A DNA stretch of 64,000 bases from Acidimicrobiales bacterium (GCA_041394265.1 JAWKIO010000005.1:4464001-4528000); one strand, 5' to 3'. Shown: positions 1 through 8,965, numbered from the stretch's first letter. Program-made: numbers and translations. The notes: generated from the sequence alone by a model not told the origin.

Positions 1-1425
1 ATCCGCCAGAACACCCTGCATCACAACGGCATGGCGGGGATTGGCGGTGGTGACTTCAACGGCGGGTTGATCGAGTCGAACGACATCTACTCGAACAACG
101 ACCCGTCAAACTCCACCGGCGACTTCAACTACGAAACCGGCCGTCCCTGGGACTGGGCATGGAACGCGGCCGGCATCAAGGTGGCGAACGTCAACTGCCG
201 GTCGATGGCGAGCACCGGCTCCTGCAGTGGAGGGACGGCGCTCGTCATCCGTTCGAACCACGTACACGACAACGTGGGTGTCGGGATCTGGTGCGACATC
301 AACTGCAACGACGTCGTGATCGAGAAGAACCTGGTCGAGCGGAACATCGGACGTGACAGCGTCGGCATCTTCTACGAGATCTCCCAGAACGGGACCATTC
401 GCGACAATGTCGTCCGCGAGCAGGGGGCCAGCGGCAACTACCTCAGCCCCAGCGGGATCATGGTCTGGTCGTCCGATGGTGTGCTCGTCGAACGCAATCG
501 GATCGAGGGCACGGCAAACGCCATCGTCGGCAACGCCCGACCGCGAGAGTTCAGCCGCACGCTGCGCAACATGGTGGTTCGCAACAACGTGGTGATCACG
601 CTCGGACGCCCGACCCGAGTCGGGATCGCAACCGACGAGCACAGCGACTTCAAGCGGGCCGGCAACCGCTTCGAGAACAACTACTACGACGACCTCACGA
701 AGTTGGGGTTCTGGTGGACCGACCTCTCGCAAGGGGATCGAAGCCTCACCCTCGAGCAGTGGAAGGCACTCGGCTTCGTTCCGGCATCGACCCCGCTGGC
801 GTCCCCGGAGACGCCGACCGTGGTCGTCCCCGCAGCCCCGCCAGCAACGACCGCGCCTCCGGCAACGACGGCGCCTCCGGCAACGACGGCGCCTCCGGCA
901 ACGACCGCAGCCCCGCCCGCAACCACTGCGTCGCCGGCAGCCGCTGGGTCGCCGGCCACGATCGCGCCGCCGACCGCAACGCCGACGACCTTGCCGTCAA
1001 CCGTCACGCTGCCGACGACGAAGGACGGTGTCACGGCTCCGTCGACGGGTTCGACGACACCGACCCCGGGCGATGCCGCCGATCGAGCCATCGGTGACAG
1101 CCCTTCGGCCACACCGGCCGAGAGTGCGCCCGAAGCCCTGGCCTTCGCCCCAGGGGACCCTGCCGATCCGACGCTTCCGTCCGGCGACACATCTGACAGC
1201 ACCGACGCGGCCCCGGACGGGTCGCCCTCCGGCGACCTCGCCGAGAACCAGGTCGACCCCGAGCTCGGTCTTGGTCATCAGCTCGTCGAGACCTCTTCCG
1301 ACGGCGGTGCGTCGTCGTCTCCCCGTTCCGTGCCGATCGCGCTGGCCGCCGCCGCCACGCTGCTGACCATGTGGTTGGGTTCACGGTCGCTCGTGGATCG
1401 TCTGCGGGGCGCAACCCGTCGTTGA
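1..1425 (+). CDS. Right-handed beta-helix surface protein, C-terminally anchored (5' truncated by window)
   Basis: The open frame runs in from base 1, so the true start lies upstream; 474 residues are visible. The first ~250 residues are rich in short NNxV, IxxNxI and VxxNxV turns (for example VVIEKNLVERN, VLVERNRIEG, MVVRNNVV), typical of parallel beta-helix proteins of the pectate-lyase type that act on or bind polysaccharide. About 150 residues of Pro/Thr/Ala-rich linker follow, including four PATTAP-type repeats. A hydrophobic segment (around residues 435-455) and a basic tail (RLRGATRR) end the protein, which fits an extracellular domain tethered to the membrane. No catalytic residues can be assigned. 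The role is unknown beyond surface location, and a polysaccharide lyase or adhesin are both possible. Confidence 0.75.
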   Translation: MRQNTLHHNGMAGIGGGDFNGGLIESNDIYSNNDPSNSTGDFNYETGRPWDWAWNAAGIKVANVNCRSMASTGSCSGGTALVIRSNHVHDNVGVGIWCDINCNDVVIEKNLVERNIGRDSVGIFYEISQNGTIRDNVVREQGASGNYLSPSGIMVWSSDGVLVERNRIEGTANAIVGNARPREFSRTLRNMVVRNNVVITLGRPTRVGIATDEHSDFKRAGNRFENNYYDDLTKLGFWWTDLSQGDRSLTLEQWKALGFVPASTPLASPETPTVVVPAAPPATTAPPATTAPPATTAPPATTAAPPATTASPAAAGSPATIAPPTATPTTLPSTVTLPTTKDGVTAPSTGSTTPTPGDAADRAIGDSPSATPAESAPEALAFAPGDPADPTLPSGDTSDSTDAAPDGSPSGDLAENQVDPELGLGHQLVETSSDGGASSSPRSVPIALAAAATLLTMWLGSRSLVDRLRGATRR

Positions 1426-1451
1426 GCACACGGTGAGGCGACCGGCCGCGG

Positions 1452-1457
1452 TAGCTT
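1452..1457 (+). promoter_or_regulatory. -10 box TAGCTT, leaderless promoter of the VIT-family gene
   Basis: TAGCTT ends 6 nt before the ATG at 1464, so transcription would start at or next to the start codon. No Shine-Dalgarno sequence is visible. No convincing -35 box is seen. Confidence 0.45.
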
Positions 1458-1463
1458 CGGATC

Positions 1464-2192
1464 ATGAGCGATCAACCCTCGACGATCCCGATGCCACCGA
1501 TCGACGAGCACCACCATCGCGACATCCAGGGCGGAGCGGCTCGGGCCGCCGTGTTCGGAATGAGCGACGGCCTGGTGTCCAACGTCGGCCTCATCCTCGG
1601 CGTCGCCGGTGCCGATTCCAGCTCATCGGCGGTGGTGCTCGCCGGCCTCGCCGGTCTCGTTGCGGGCGCGATCTCGATGGCGGCTGGCGAATACAACTCG
1701 ATGCGGGTCCAATCCGAGCTCCTCGAGCGTGAGCTGGCGATGGAGCGGCGTGAGATCGAGCGCAATCCGGCGGTCGAGGCCGTGGAACTCGCCCAGCGTT
1801 ATCAATCCCGCGGCGTCGACCCCGACCTCGCTCGCAACCTCGCGAATTCCCTGATCGACGACCCGGATCTCGCCCTCGAGTTCCATGCTCGTGAAGAGCT
1901 GGGCATCCAACCCGGCGAGCTCGGTTCACCCATCGGTGCTGCCGTGGCCTCGCTCGCCACCTTCTCGGTCGGTGCCGTGCTCCCTCTGATCCCCTGGCTC
2001 GTGTCCGACGGCACCAGCGCGATCGTCGCCACGCTCGTGGTCGCGCTCGTCGCGGCGGTTGGACTGGGTCTCGCCATCGCCAAGTTCACCGAGGTCTCAC
2101 GGACCAAGACCGTCACACGGCAGGTGCTGTTCACCGCCGTTCCTGCAGCACTCACCTACGCCATCGGCTCGGCGGTCGGCGTCGGCGTGTAG
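1464..2192 (+). CDS. VIT1/CCC1 family membrane transporter
   Basis: This 242-residue protein resembles the vacuolar iron transporter/CCC1 family, which moves Fe(II) or Mn(II) across membranes. The N-terminus has a His cluster (DEHHHRD), then AAVFGMSDGLVSN, a family hallmark with the conserved DG in the first helix. LAGLVAGAISMAAGEYNSM forms the second helix, with the metal-site-like SMAAGEY motif. A charged cytoplasmic segment with many Glu (ELLERELAMERREIE) follows, as in the metal-binding domain of the family, and three more hydrophobic helices end the protein. It appears monocistronic, with a leaderless-looking start, and converges on mshD. The transported metal is inferred from the family only. 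Confidence 0.85.
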   Translation: MSDQPSTIPMPPIDEHHHRDIQGGAARAAVFGMSDGLVSNVGLILGVAGADSSSSAVVLAGLAGLVAGAISMAAGEYNSMRVQSELLERELAMERREIERNPAVEAVELAQRYQSRGVDPDLARNLANSLIDDPDLALEFHAREELGIQPGELGSPIGAAVASLATFSVGAVLPLIPWLVSDGTSAIVATLVVALVAAVGLGLAIAKFTEVSRTKTVTRQVLFTAVPAALTYAIGSAVGVGV

Positions 2193-2247
2193 CTGGCGGT
2201 CCCGGTCGCAGCGGTCCACGTCGAGACCGTCTGCCCTCGAGGCGTCC

Positions 2248-3141
2248 TCAATCGCGTCGCCAGGCCCGGTCGATCCTGACCGTCGAGAACCCCAGCCGTT
2301 CGTAGGTTCGCACCGCCGGTGCGTTGTCACACTCGACGTAGAGCATGCCTTCAGTGAGGCCGCGGTCACCGAGCCACCGGAGTCCGGCGGCGGTCATCGG
2401 CACACCGAGGCCTTGGCCGTGGAAGTCGGGATCGATGCCGATCGCAAAGATCTCACCCAGCGGCGGCCGTTCGTGGATCTTGGTCCAACAGAAGCCGGCC
2501 AACCGTCCGTCGCGTTCGAACATCCGAACACCATCGGGATCGAACCACGGTGCCGCCATCCGTTGCTCCAGGGTGTCCTGGGTCCACCCACCCTGGTCGG
2601 GATGATCGACGAAGGCTCGGTTGTTGACCTCGATGAGCGCAGCGTCGTCATCGCCCGGACGAAAGGCCCGCGTCGGCACGGGTTCGGCATCGATCGGCAG
2701 CGGGCAGCGCATCTGCTGGAGCGCCCGCACCTCGCGGAACCGATGACGGGTGAGGACCGACTCGTGCCAGTCGTAGGCGGGCTTGCCCCAGACCTCGACC
2801 TGGTCGACCGGCACGGCGATCGGTGAAGGGTCGGTGGACAGGACCGACACGAGGAGTGCATCGAAGACCTCGGCCCGATCCCAGCGTGAATGGGGCGACA
2901 CCAGTGCGTCGAGCTGGAGTCTTCCGCCTTCGACCGTGCCCCCGACGAAGCCCACCGGGTGAGCGTCGCCAACCGCGACGGCGGCGATGAACGTGTGATC
3001 GGGGTGATTGATCTCGCTCACCCAGGCGTCGGAGAAGCGATCGTCTTGCAGGTCGGCAGCCAGGGCGTGGTCGAGGAGATGGCGGGCCACGCCGACGATC
3101 TCGTCGTCGGCGGTGTCTTCGACTCGAACATCGAACATCAT
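2248..3141 (-). CDS. mshD: Mycothiol synthase (double GNAT acetyltransferase)
   Basis: The 297-residue protein has the length of MshD, which acetylates Cys-GlcN-Ins with acetyl-CoA in the last step of mycothiol synthesis. It contains two tandem GNAT folds. The C-terminal one is best preserved: EIFAIGIDPDFHGQGLG gives the acetyl-CoA-binding Q/RxxGxG/A loop, and the later LYVECDNAPAVRTYERLGF is characteristic of MshD. The N-terminal half is diverged, as in the family. The start is one of two adjacent ATGs (3141 or 3138); the longer upstream frame would run through nth and is not credible. It is divergent from nth by about 60 bp. Mycothiol is the main low-molecular-weight thiol of Actinobacteria, which fits the sigR/rsrA pair at 23.8 kb. 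Confidence 0.85.
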   Translation of the reverse strand: MMFDVRVEDTADDEIVGVARHLLDHALAADLQDDRFSDAWVSEINHPDHTFIAAVAVGDAHPVGFVGGTVEGGRLQLDALVSPHSRWDRAEVFDALLVSVLSTDPSPIAVPVDQVEVWGKPAYDWHESVLTRHRFREVRALQQMRCPLPIDAEPVPTRAFRPGDDDAALIEVNNRAFVDHPDQGGWTQDTLEQRMAAPWFDPDGVRMFERDGRLAGFCWTKIHERPPLGEIFAIGIDPDFHGQGLGVPMTAAGLRWLGDRGLTEGMLYVECDNAPAVRTYERLGFSTVRIDRAWRRD

Positions 3142-3188
3142 GGTGCGGCGTAGCGTCCTGGCGAGGTCGGGGGCGAGGTGGTCAGCAG

Positions 3189-3194
3189 TAGCCT
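3189..3194 (+). promoter_or_regulatory. -10 box TAGCCT, leaderless promoter of nth
   Basis: TAGCCT lies 7 nt before the ATG at 3202, with no ribosome-binding site between. The placement supports 3202 rather than the upstream GTG at 3178 as the nth start. Confidence 0.45.
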
Positions 3195-3201
3195 CGCAGG
3201 C

Positions 3202-3840
3202 ATGGCCCGCCCTCGCACACCCAACGGTCGCGCTCGCCGCGCCCACGAGCTCCTGGCGATCGAATATCCCGACGCCATCTGCGAGCTCGACCACCAGACC
3301 CCGTTCCAGTTGCTGATCGCCACGATCCTCTCTGCGCAGGCGACCGACGTGGGTGTCAACAAGGCGACGCCCGGGTTGTTCGCTCGCTTTCCCGACGCGG
3401 AATCCCTGGCCAGTGCCAGCCTCGAGGAGGTCGAGCAACTCATTTCGAGTCTCGGGTTGTACCGCAACAAGGCCAAGAACATCGTGACGTGTGCCCAGCA
3501 ATTGCTCGAACGGCACGACGGCGAGGTCCCGGGGCCGATGAAGGACCTGGTGGCGCTCGCCGGCGTGGGGCGCAAGACGGCGAACGTGGTGCGGAGTGTC
3601 GCCCTCGGCCTGCCGGGACTGCCCGTCGACACCCACGTGCTGCGGCTGAGCGGACTGTTGGCGCTGACCGAGGAAACTGATCCGGTGAAGGTCGAGCATG
3701 CGCTCAATCCGATGATCCCGGCCGGTGAGCGTGGCGAGTTCAGCCTACGGATGATCCTGCACGGACGCCGGGTCTGCGTGGCTCGTCGCCCCCGCTGTGG
3801 CGAGTGCACGCTCGCCTCGTTCTGCCCGTCGGTGCAGTGA
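3202..3840 (+). CDS. nth: Endonuclease III, DNA glycosylase/AP lyase
   Basis: This 212-residue bifunctional glycosylase would remove oxidised pyrimidines in base excision repair. ILSAQATDVGVNKATP is the start of the family signature. The helix-hairpin-helix is LVALAGVGRKTANVV, containing the catalytic Lys in the GVGRKTA loop. The catalytic Asp follows in PVDTHVLRLS. The C-terminus carries the [4Fe-4S] ligands spaced C-x6-C-x2-C-x5-C (CVARRPRCGECTLASFC). The ATG at 3202 is chosen because it is placed 7 nt after a -10 box; a GTG at 3178 is possible. The last codons and stop are the first copy of a short tandem repeat. Confidence 0.93.
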   Translation: MARPRTPNGRARRAHELLAIEYPDAICELDHQTPFQLLIATILSAQATDVGVNKATPGLFARFPDAESLASASLEEVEQLISSLGLYRNKAKNIVTCAQQLLERHDGEVPGPMKDLVALAGVGRKTANVVRSVALGLPGLPVDTHVLRLSGLLALTEETDPVKVEHALNPMIPAGERGEFSLRMILHGRRVCVARRPRCGECTLASFCPSVQ

Positions 3841-3891
3841 CGTTCTCGCCGTGGGTGCAGTGAGGTTTTGCACCGTCGGTGCAGTGACGGT
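3827..3891. repeat. Three-copy direct repeat straddling the nth stop codon
   Basis: The decamer GGTGCAGTGA begins at 3831, 3854 and 3878 (23-24 bp spacing). Flanking bases CGT before it and CG after it are partly kept in each copy. The first copy encodes the last residues and TGA of nth; the other two are non-coding. Confidence 0.8.
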
Positions 3892-4005
3892 CGGACGATC
3901 TACTGGCCCCGGATTCCGGCGCTGAGAGGCGAAATCGGCGGTTCGTCGAAATTTCAGTCCGAACATCACCCCACGACACGCCGAACTCACTTACGCTGTC
4001 TTGCC

Positions 4006-4028
4006 TACCAGGTTCCCGCCACCTGGTA
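4006..4028. repeat. Perfect 8-bp inverted repeat (hairpin)
   Basis: TACCAGGT (4006-4013) and ACCTGGTA (4021-4028) pair perfectly around a 7-nt loop. It lies in the 306-base gap between nth and the small minus-strand gene, upstream of the stronger hairpin at 4064. Nothing that looks like a gene is visible in this gap. Confidence 0.6.
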
Positions 4029-4063
4029 ACCGCGACCTGAGGATCCGCCGCCTCTCGTCGCTC

Positions 4064-4103
4064 CGTCGGCGCCCTCCATTTGGTGGGCGCCGACGTGATT
4101 TTG
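4064..4103 (+). terminator. Intrinsic terminator, possibly bidirectional
   Basis: CGTCGGCGCCC (4064-4074) pairs perfectly with GGGCGCCGACG (4085-4095) around a 10-nt loop and is followed by TGATTTT on the plus strand. It sits between convergent genes: nth upstream and the small coiled-coil gene ending at 4147. Confidence 0.7.
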
Positions 4104-4146
4104 GGCGCTGATGTCGGACTCGCTGCGCGGGTCGGCCAGCGGAGCG

Positions 4147-4338
4147 TCAGCGGGGACGGGTCCGAGCGACGGCCTTGGTGAGTCGACGTGACGCGGTCTC
4201 GAGCTGTCGTTCGACCTCGCGCAGCTCGACGCCGATTTCCTCGTCGTCTCCTGCCTCCCGGGCAATCGCTGCCAGCCGGCGAACGAGATCATCGAGCGTG
4301 GCGGAAAGGCTTTCGAGAGCGTTGACATCGAGCGGCAT
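4147..4338 (-). CDS. Small coiled-coil protein of unknown function
   Basis: The ATG at 4338 gives 63 residues (MPLDVNALESL...); an in-frame start at 4377 is possible but less like a natural N-terminus. The sequence is a single charged helix with leucine-type heptads (LSATLDDLVRRLAAIARE, then ELREVERQLETASRRL) and a basic end. There is no signal peptide or metal motif. It is divergent from hisD with about 130 bp between. I do not recognise the family. The codon choice and amphipathic pattern argue that it is a real gene, not a shadow. Confidence 0.5.
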   Translation of the reverse strand: MPLDVNALESLSATLDDLVRRLAAIAREAGDDEEIGVELREVERQLETASRRLTKAVARTRPR

Positions 4339-4467
4339 GGTGCGTCCAAATCGCTGGCGGGACCAGGGGGCGCTCACGGTACCGTCTCACGGGACCAACG
4401 CCGGACGTCTCCGTCGCTCCTCCCATCAGAGAAGCCGGATCGTGCGGCCGGCCCTCGGGAGGACTCC

Positions 4468-5772
4468 GTGCTCAATCGGCTCGATCTACGTGGACGCGGC
4501 ACCGACGTCGTCGACCACCTTCCCCGACCGACCCTCGACGGCGATGAGCCCATCGGCGTGGTCCGGGAGCTGATCGCACGCGTTCGGAACGAGGGTGATG
4601 CGGTGCTCCTGGAGCTGACGGCGACCTTCGACGGCGTCGAGCTCGAGCAGGTCCGGGTGCCCGACGCCGAACTCGACGCGGCCGTCGCCGGTCTCACCCC
4701 GGAGCTCCGCTCCGCGATCGACACCGCGATCGCGAACGTCACGACCTTCCACGAGCACCAGCGGCGTGCGAGCGAGGCCATCACCTCCGAGGGGATGACC
4801 ATCACGGCCTATCAGAAACCGATGCGCCGAGCCGGTGTCTACGCACCGGGAGGCCGGGCGGTCTACCCGTCCACGGTGATCATGAGCGCCGTGCCGGCCC
4901 GTGTGGCCGGTGTCGGCTCGGTCGTCCTCTGCGTGCCACCCAACCGAGAGGTCGGCGGGGTGCATCCCACGGTCCTTGCTGCCGCTCGTCTCAGCGGGGT
5001 CGACGAGGTCTATGCCGTCGGGGGAGCGCAAGCGATCGCGGCCATGGCCTACGGCACCGAGTCGATCGCTCCCGTCGATGTGATCGCCGGCCCGGGCAAC
5101 ATCTACGTTGCGCTCGCCAAGCGTGAGGTCGCAGGCGACGTCGGCATTGCCGCTGCGTTCGCCGGACCGTCCGAAGTCGTGGTGGTGGCCGACGCCTCGG
5201 CCGATCCTCGCTATGCCGCCATCGACATCATGGTCCAGGCCGAACATGGCCCCGACGGGTTGGCATGGCTGGTCACGACCGATCCCAATGTGGCCGATGC
5301 CGTCTGTGATGCCGGCAATGCGTTGCTCGACGTTGCGCCTCGTGCCGCCGACATCCGCTCGACCCTGGCCGAAGGCGGCTACGTCGCCATCGTCGACGAC
5401 CGCGCGGCCGCGCTCGCGGTGGTCGATGCGATTGCTCCGGAGCACCTCGAACTCCAAATCGCCGACGCTGCGGACTTTGCTGCCGAGGTGAACAACGCCG
5501 GCGCCATCTTCTGTGGCAACTTCGCTCCCGCGTCGATCGGCGACTACGTCGCCGGCCCGAGCCACGTGTTGCCCACCTACGGTTCGGCCCGGTTCTCGAG
5601 CGCGCTCACCGTGGCGGACTTCTGCAAGGACCATCACGTGGTGACCATCACCGAGTCCGGGATGTCGCGTCTCGGCCCCGCCACCGCGGCCCTGGCCGAC
5701 GTCGAGGGGCTGGCGGCTCATGCCGACTCGGTTCGCCTCCGTCTGGCCGACATCTCGAAGGAGCGCAACTGA
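4468..5772 (+). CDS. hisD: Histidinol dehydrogenase
   Basis: This 434-residue enzyme oxidises L-histidinol to histidine in two NAD-dependent steps, the end of the histidine pathway. The GTG start has a good ribosome-binding site (GGGAGGA) about 6 nt upstream. The family motif is visible around residue 235 onward (GPSEVVVVAD), with QAEHG for zinc and base residues, then PEHLEL and GPSHVLPTYGSARF near the C-terminus. Length matches the family. It is the first gene of hisD-C-B-H-A-F: its TGA shares one base with the hisC ATG. Confidence 0.97.
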   Translation: MLNRLDLRGRGTDVVDHLPRPTLDGDEPIGVVRELIARVRNEGDAVLLELTATFDGVELEQVRVPDAELDAAVAGLTPELRSAIDTAIANVTTFHEHQRRASEAITSEGMTITAYQKPMRRAGVYAPGGRAVYPSTVIMSAVPARVAGVGSVVLCVPPNREVGGVHPTVLAAARLSGVDEVYAVGGAQAIAAMAYGTESIAPVDVIAGPGNIYVALAKREVAGDVGIAAAFAGPSEVVVVADASADPRYAAIDIMVQAEHGPDGLAWLVTTDPNVADAVCDAGNALLDVAPRAADIRSTLAEGGYVAIVDDRAAALAVVDAIAPEHLELQIADAADFAAEVNNAGAIFCGNFAPASIGDYVAGPSHVLPTYGSARFSSALTVADFCKDHHVVTITESGMSRLGPATAALADVEGLAAHADSVRLRLADISKERN

Positions 5773-6893
5773 TGGCTCGTCCCAAGGTCCGAAACGACCT
5801 CGCCGCCCTCGAGGGGTATCACTCGCCGCAGGTCGAGGTCGAGGTCCGGCTCAACACCAACGAAGCGCCGACCGCGCCGCCGGCGGCGTTCACCGAAGCG
5901 GTAGCGTCCGCCGTCGCCGGCGTCGAATGGCATCGCTACCCCGACCGGGCAGCACTGGCGCTGCGCACCAGAATCGCCGAGCTCCATCACTGCGAACCCG
6001 GGCAGATCTTCGTTGCCAACGGGTCCAACGAGGTGCTGCAGACGATCCTGCTCACCTTCGCCGGCCCCGGTCGCTCGGTCCTGACCTTCGAGCCCACCTA
6101 CGCGCTGCACCAACATCTCGCCCGCATCACGGGTGCCCGCACCATCGAAGCCGAGCGAACCGACGGGTTCGGCATCGACCTCGACCATGCCCGGTCGGTG
6201 ATCGAGCGAGAACGGCCGGCGGTCACGTTCCTGTGCTCACCCAACAATCCGACCGGCATCGTCGAGACGCCCGAGACCGTCCGTGCGATCCTCGACATGG
6301 TGGCGAGCGTCGACGGCTTGCTGGTCGTCGACGAGGCCTACGGCCAGTTCGCGAACTGGACGGCGCAGGAGTTGCTCGACGACGACGTGCCCCTCGTGGT
6401 GAGCCGTACCTACTCCAAGACCTGGGCCATGGCGGCGGCCCGATTGGGCTATTTGATCGCTCCCGCATGGTTGGTCGACGAACTCGACAAGGTCGTGCTC
6501 CCGTACCACCTCGATGCACTCAAGCAGGCGGCGGGCCTGATCGCACTCGACTTCGTCGAGTCGATGGACGAGCGGGTCGCCAGCATCGTCGAGGAACGGG
6601 GCCGGATCGAGGCGGCGCTGAGCGATCTCGGTGTCGAGGTCTGGCCATCCGGCGCCAACTTCTTGCTGTTCCGCCCGCCGGGCGCGCTGGCCGACCCGTC
6701 GGTCGGCAACCGGGTCTGGCAGGGCTTGCTCGACCGCTCGGTGTTGATCCGCAACACGGCGAGCTGGGATCGCCTGGGCGGCTGCCTCCGGGTCACCGTG
6801 GGCACGCCCGAGGAAAACTCGAGGTTCCTCGAGGCCATGGCTGCCACACTGCAGGCGGTCGCATCGAACGCCGGCTCATTGAAGGACACCTGA
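5772..6893 (+). CDS. hisC: Histidinol-phosphate aminotransferase
   Basis: This 373-residue class I/II PLP aminotransferase converts imidazole-acetol phosphate and glutamate to histidinol phosphate. Visible landmarks are LNTNEAPTAPP near the N-terminus, VANGSNEVLQ for phosphate binding, CSPNNPTGI, VVDEAYGQF with the PLP-contacting Asp and Tyr, and SRTYSKTWAMAAARLGY carrying the Schiff-base Lys. It overlaps hisD by one base and is followed by hisB after 3 nt, so the genes should be cotranscribed. Confidence 0.96.
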   Translation: MARPKVRNDLAALEGYHSPQVEVEVRLNTNEAPTAPPAAFTEAVASAVAGVEWHRYPDRAALALRTRIAELHHCEPGQIFVANGSNEVLQTILLTFAGPGRSVLTFEPTYALHQHLARITGARTIEAERTDGFGIDLDHARSVIERERPAVTFLCSPNNPTGIVETPETVRAILDMVASVDGLLVVDEAYGQFANWTAQELLDDDVPLVVSRTYSKTWAMAAARLGYLIAPAWLVDELDKVVLPYHLDALKQAAGLIALDFVESMDERVASIVEERGRIEAALSDLGVEVWPSGANFLLFRPPGALADPSVGNRVWQGLLDRSVLIRNTASWDRLGGCLRVTVGTPEENSRFLEAMAATLQAVASNAGSLKDT

Positions 6894-6896
6894 CGC

Positions 6897-7517
6897 ATGA
6901 CCACCAACGACGCCCCGACGACTTCCGCCCGCGGCGCGACCCGTTCGCGGACCACCAAGGAGACCTCGATCGAGGTCAGCATCGATCTCGACGGCACCGG
7001 GACCACCGACATCGCCACCGGCCTGCCGTTCTTCGATCACATGCTCGACCAGATCGGGCGGCACGGGAGCTTCGACCTGCGCGTCCACGCCGACGGTGAT
7101 CTGCACATCGACGCTCACCACACGGTCGAGGACACCTCAATCGTGCTGGGCGAGGCCTTCGCCGCCGCCCTCGGCAACAAGGCCGGCGTCCGTCGCTTTG
7201 CCAGCGGCCTGTACCCGCTCGACGAGGCGCTGGTCGAGGTCGCCCTCGACCTGTCGGGGCGGCCGTTCTTCGTCTACGACGTCGAACTGCCCGAAGCCAT
7301 TCCCCTGGGGACCCCGCCGATGGATCCGTCGATGGCGGAACACTCGCTGCAAAGCTTCGCCACGGCCGCCGGCATCACGCTGCACGTGTCGCTGCGTCGG
7401 GGGCGCAATGTCCACCACATCATCGAGGCCAGCTACAAGGGACTCGCCCGCTGCCTGCGCGACGCCGTGCGCATCGAAGATGCGAACGGCATTCCCTCCA
7501 CCAAGGGAGCGCTGTAG
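6897..7517 (+). CDS. hisB: Imidazoleglycerol-phosphate dehydratase
   Basis: This 206-residue monofunctional dehydratase is a Mn-dependent enzyme of the histidine pathway. Metal-ligand clusters are visible: FFDHMLDQIGRHG, DAHHTVEDTSIVLGEA, and near the C-terminus VHHIIEASYKGLARCLRDA. There is no phosphatase domain, so histidinol phosphatase must lie elsewhere. The ATG at 6897 comes 3 nt after hisC, and its stop abuts hisH directly. Confidence 0.97.
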   Translation: MTTNDAPTTSARGATRSRTTKETSIEVSIDLDGTGTTDIATGLPFFDHMLDQIGRHGSFDLRVHADGDLHIDAHHTVEDTSIVLGEAFAAALGNKAGVRRFASGLYPLDEALVEVALDLSGRPFFVYDVELPEAIPLGTPPMDPSMAEHSLQSFATAAGITLHVSLRRGRNVHHIIEASYKGLARCLRDAVRIEDANGIPSTKGAL

Positions 7518-8192
7518 ATGACGAGTCGCGACACCTCCCGCTCGGTGAAGGTGGCCGTGCTCGACTACGGCATCGGCAACCTGCGCTCAGCCCAGAAGAG
7601 CCTCCAACGCGTCGGAGCCGACGCCCACCTCACCGCCGATCCCGCCGAGATCGCAGCGGCCGATGCCGTCGTACTGCCCGGAGTTGGCGCCTTCGGTGCG
7701 TGCATGGACGCGCTCGATCGCACCGGACTGACCGAGCAGGCGCACCTCGCCGCCGAGTCGGGGCGACCCTTCCTCGGCATCTGTGTCGGGATGCAGTTGC
7801 TCTACGACGGCTCCGAGGAGACCCCGGGCCGCCCGGGTCTCGGGCTGATCCCGGGCACCGTCGAGCTGCTGCGCGGCGATGTCAAGCGACCCCAGATGCA
7901 GTGGAACACCGTCAGGGTCACCCATCAGGGCCACCCCCTGCTCGAGGGGATCGACGGCACGTGGATGTACTTCGTGCACAGCTATGCCGCACCCCACGGC
8001 GCAGAGATCATCGCCACCACCGACTACGGCGGTCCGGTGTCGGCCGTTGCGGCCCACAACAACGTGTGGGCCACCCAGTTCCATCCCGAGAAGTCGGCCG
8101 AGGCCGGCCGGCGCCTCCTCGCCAACTGGGTCCGTTGGGTGGAACGGGTGAGCGGACTCGCCGACGACGAGCGAATCGGGGAGTCCGCATGA
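7518..8192 (+). CDS. hisH: Imidazole glycerol phosphate synthase, glutaminase subunit
   Basis: This 224-residue class I glutamine amidotransferase supplies ammonia to HisF. The oxyanion segment LPGVGAFGACMDAL, the nucleophile elbow FLGICVGMQLLYDGSEE with the catalytic Cys, and the late TQFHPEKS with His and Glu complete the triad. The start abuts the hisB stop, and its last four bases overlap the hisA start. HisH and HisF, encoded two genes apart, form the synthase heterodimer. Confidence 0.96.
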   Translation: MTSRDTSRSVKVAVLDYGIGNLRSAQKSLQRVGADAHLTADPAEIAAADAVVLPGVGAFGACMDALDRTGLTEQAHLAAESGRPFLGICVGMQLLYDGSEETPGRPGLGLIPGTVELLRGDVKRPQMQWNTVRVTHQGHPLLEGIDGTWMYFVHSYAAPHGAEIIATTDYGGPVSAVAAHNNVWATQFHPEKSAEAGRRLLANWVRWVERVSGLADDERIGESA

Positions 8193-8961
8193 TCCTGTAT
8201 CCGGCCATCGATCTCCGGGGCGGCAATTGTGTCCGCCTCTATCAGGGCGACTACGGACAGGAGACGGTCTACGGCACCGATCCGGTGTCGCAGGCCCTGG
8301 CGTTCGTCGCCGAGGGTGCAGAGTGGTTGCACGTCGTCGATCTCGACGCTGCGCTCACCGGCGAACCGACCAACCGCGAGGTGATTCGTGGGATCTGTGC
8401 GGCCTCGCCCGTGCCGGTCCAGGTCGGGGGAGGTGTGCGGACGGTTGCCGCCGCCGAGGCACTGTTCGAGCTCGGCGTGACCCGTGTCGTGATCGGCACG
8501 GCGGCGCTCGAGCATCCCGAACTCGTCGTCGAGGTCGCCGCCAACCATCAGGTCGCCGTCGGGCTCGATGCTCGCGGCGGCGAGGTGGCAACCCACGGCT
8601 GGACCGAGCGGAGCGGGAGAACGGTGCACGACCTCGCCCTCCAGTTCGCCGACGCCGGCGTGGCTGCCCTCGTGGTCACCGAGATCAGCGTCGATGGAAC
8701 CCTCGCCGGGCCCGACGTCGCCGGGCTGACCGAACTGCTCGAGTCGACCCCCATTCCCGTGATCGCTTCGGGCGGGGTTGGCACGCTCGAACACTTGGCC
8801 ACGCTGGCCCGAGTCGAGGCCGCCGGGCGCCGGTTCGAGGGCGTCATCGCCGGTCGTGCCATCTACGAGCAGGCGTTCACCGTGAGCGAGGGACGAGCCG
8901 CCATCGCCGCAGCACTGGCAATCGATGAAACGCTGTCGCTCGATGAAGGGTTGACCGAACG

Positions 8962-8965
<4 letters not shown>
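8189..8965 (+). CDS. hisA: ProFAR isomerase (HisA or the bifunctional PriA)
   Basis: This 258-residue (beta/alpha)8 barrel isomerises ProFAR to PRFAR. It starts MILYPAIDLRGGNCVRLYQGDY, with the first catalytic Asp in PAIDL; the second phosphate half-site includes VQVGGGVRT and PVIASGGVG. It overlaps hisH by 4 nt (ATGA) and hisF by 4 nt. In many Actinobacteria the enzyme is PriA and also does the TrpF reaction. Here a separate trpF is present at 18.2 kb, which favours a monofunctional HisA, but that is inference. Confidence 0.93.

Noticed and set aside
106..732. Long minus-strand frame opposite the beta-helix gene
   Set aside because: High-GC shadow frame; composition (Val/Asp repeats, no family motif) and overlap with a motif-bearing gene argue against coding.
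838..930. Repeats in the Thr/Pro linker of the beta-helix gene, considered as a CRISPR-like array
   Set aside because: Short in-frame 15-bp coding repeats without spacers; they encode the PATTAP linker.
3700..4000. Minus-strand frames opposite the nth end and gap
   Set aside because: No start with a ribosome-binding site or family match; the gap shows repeats and hairpins instead.
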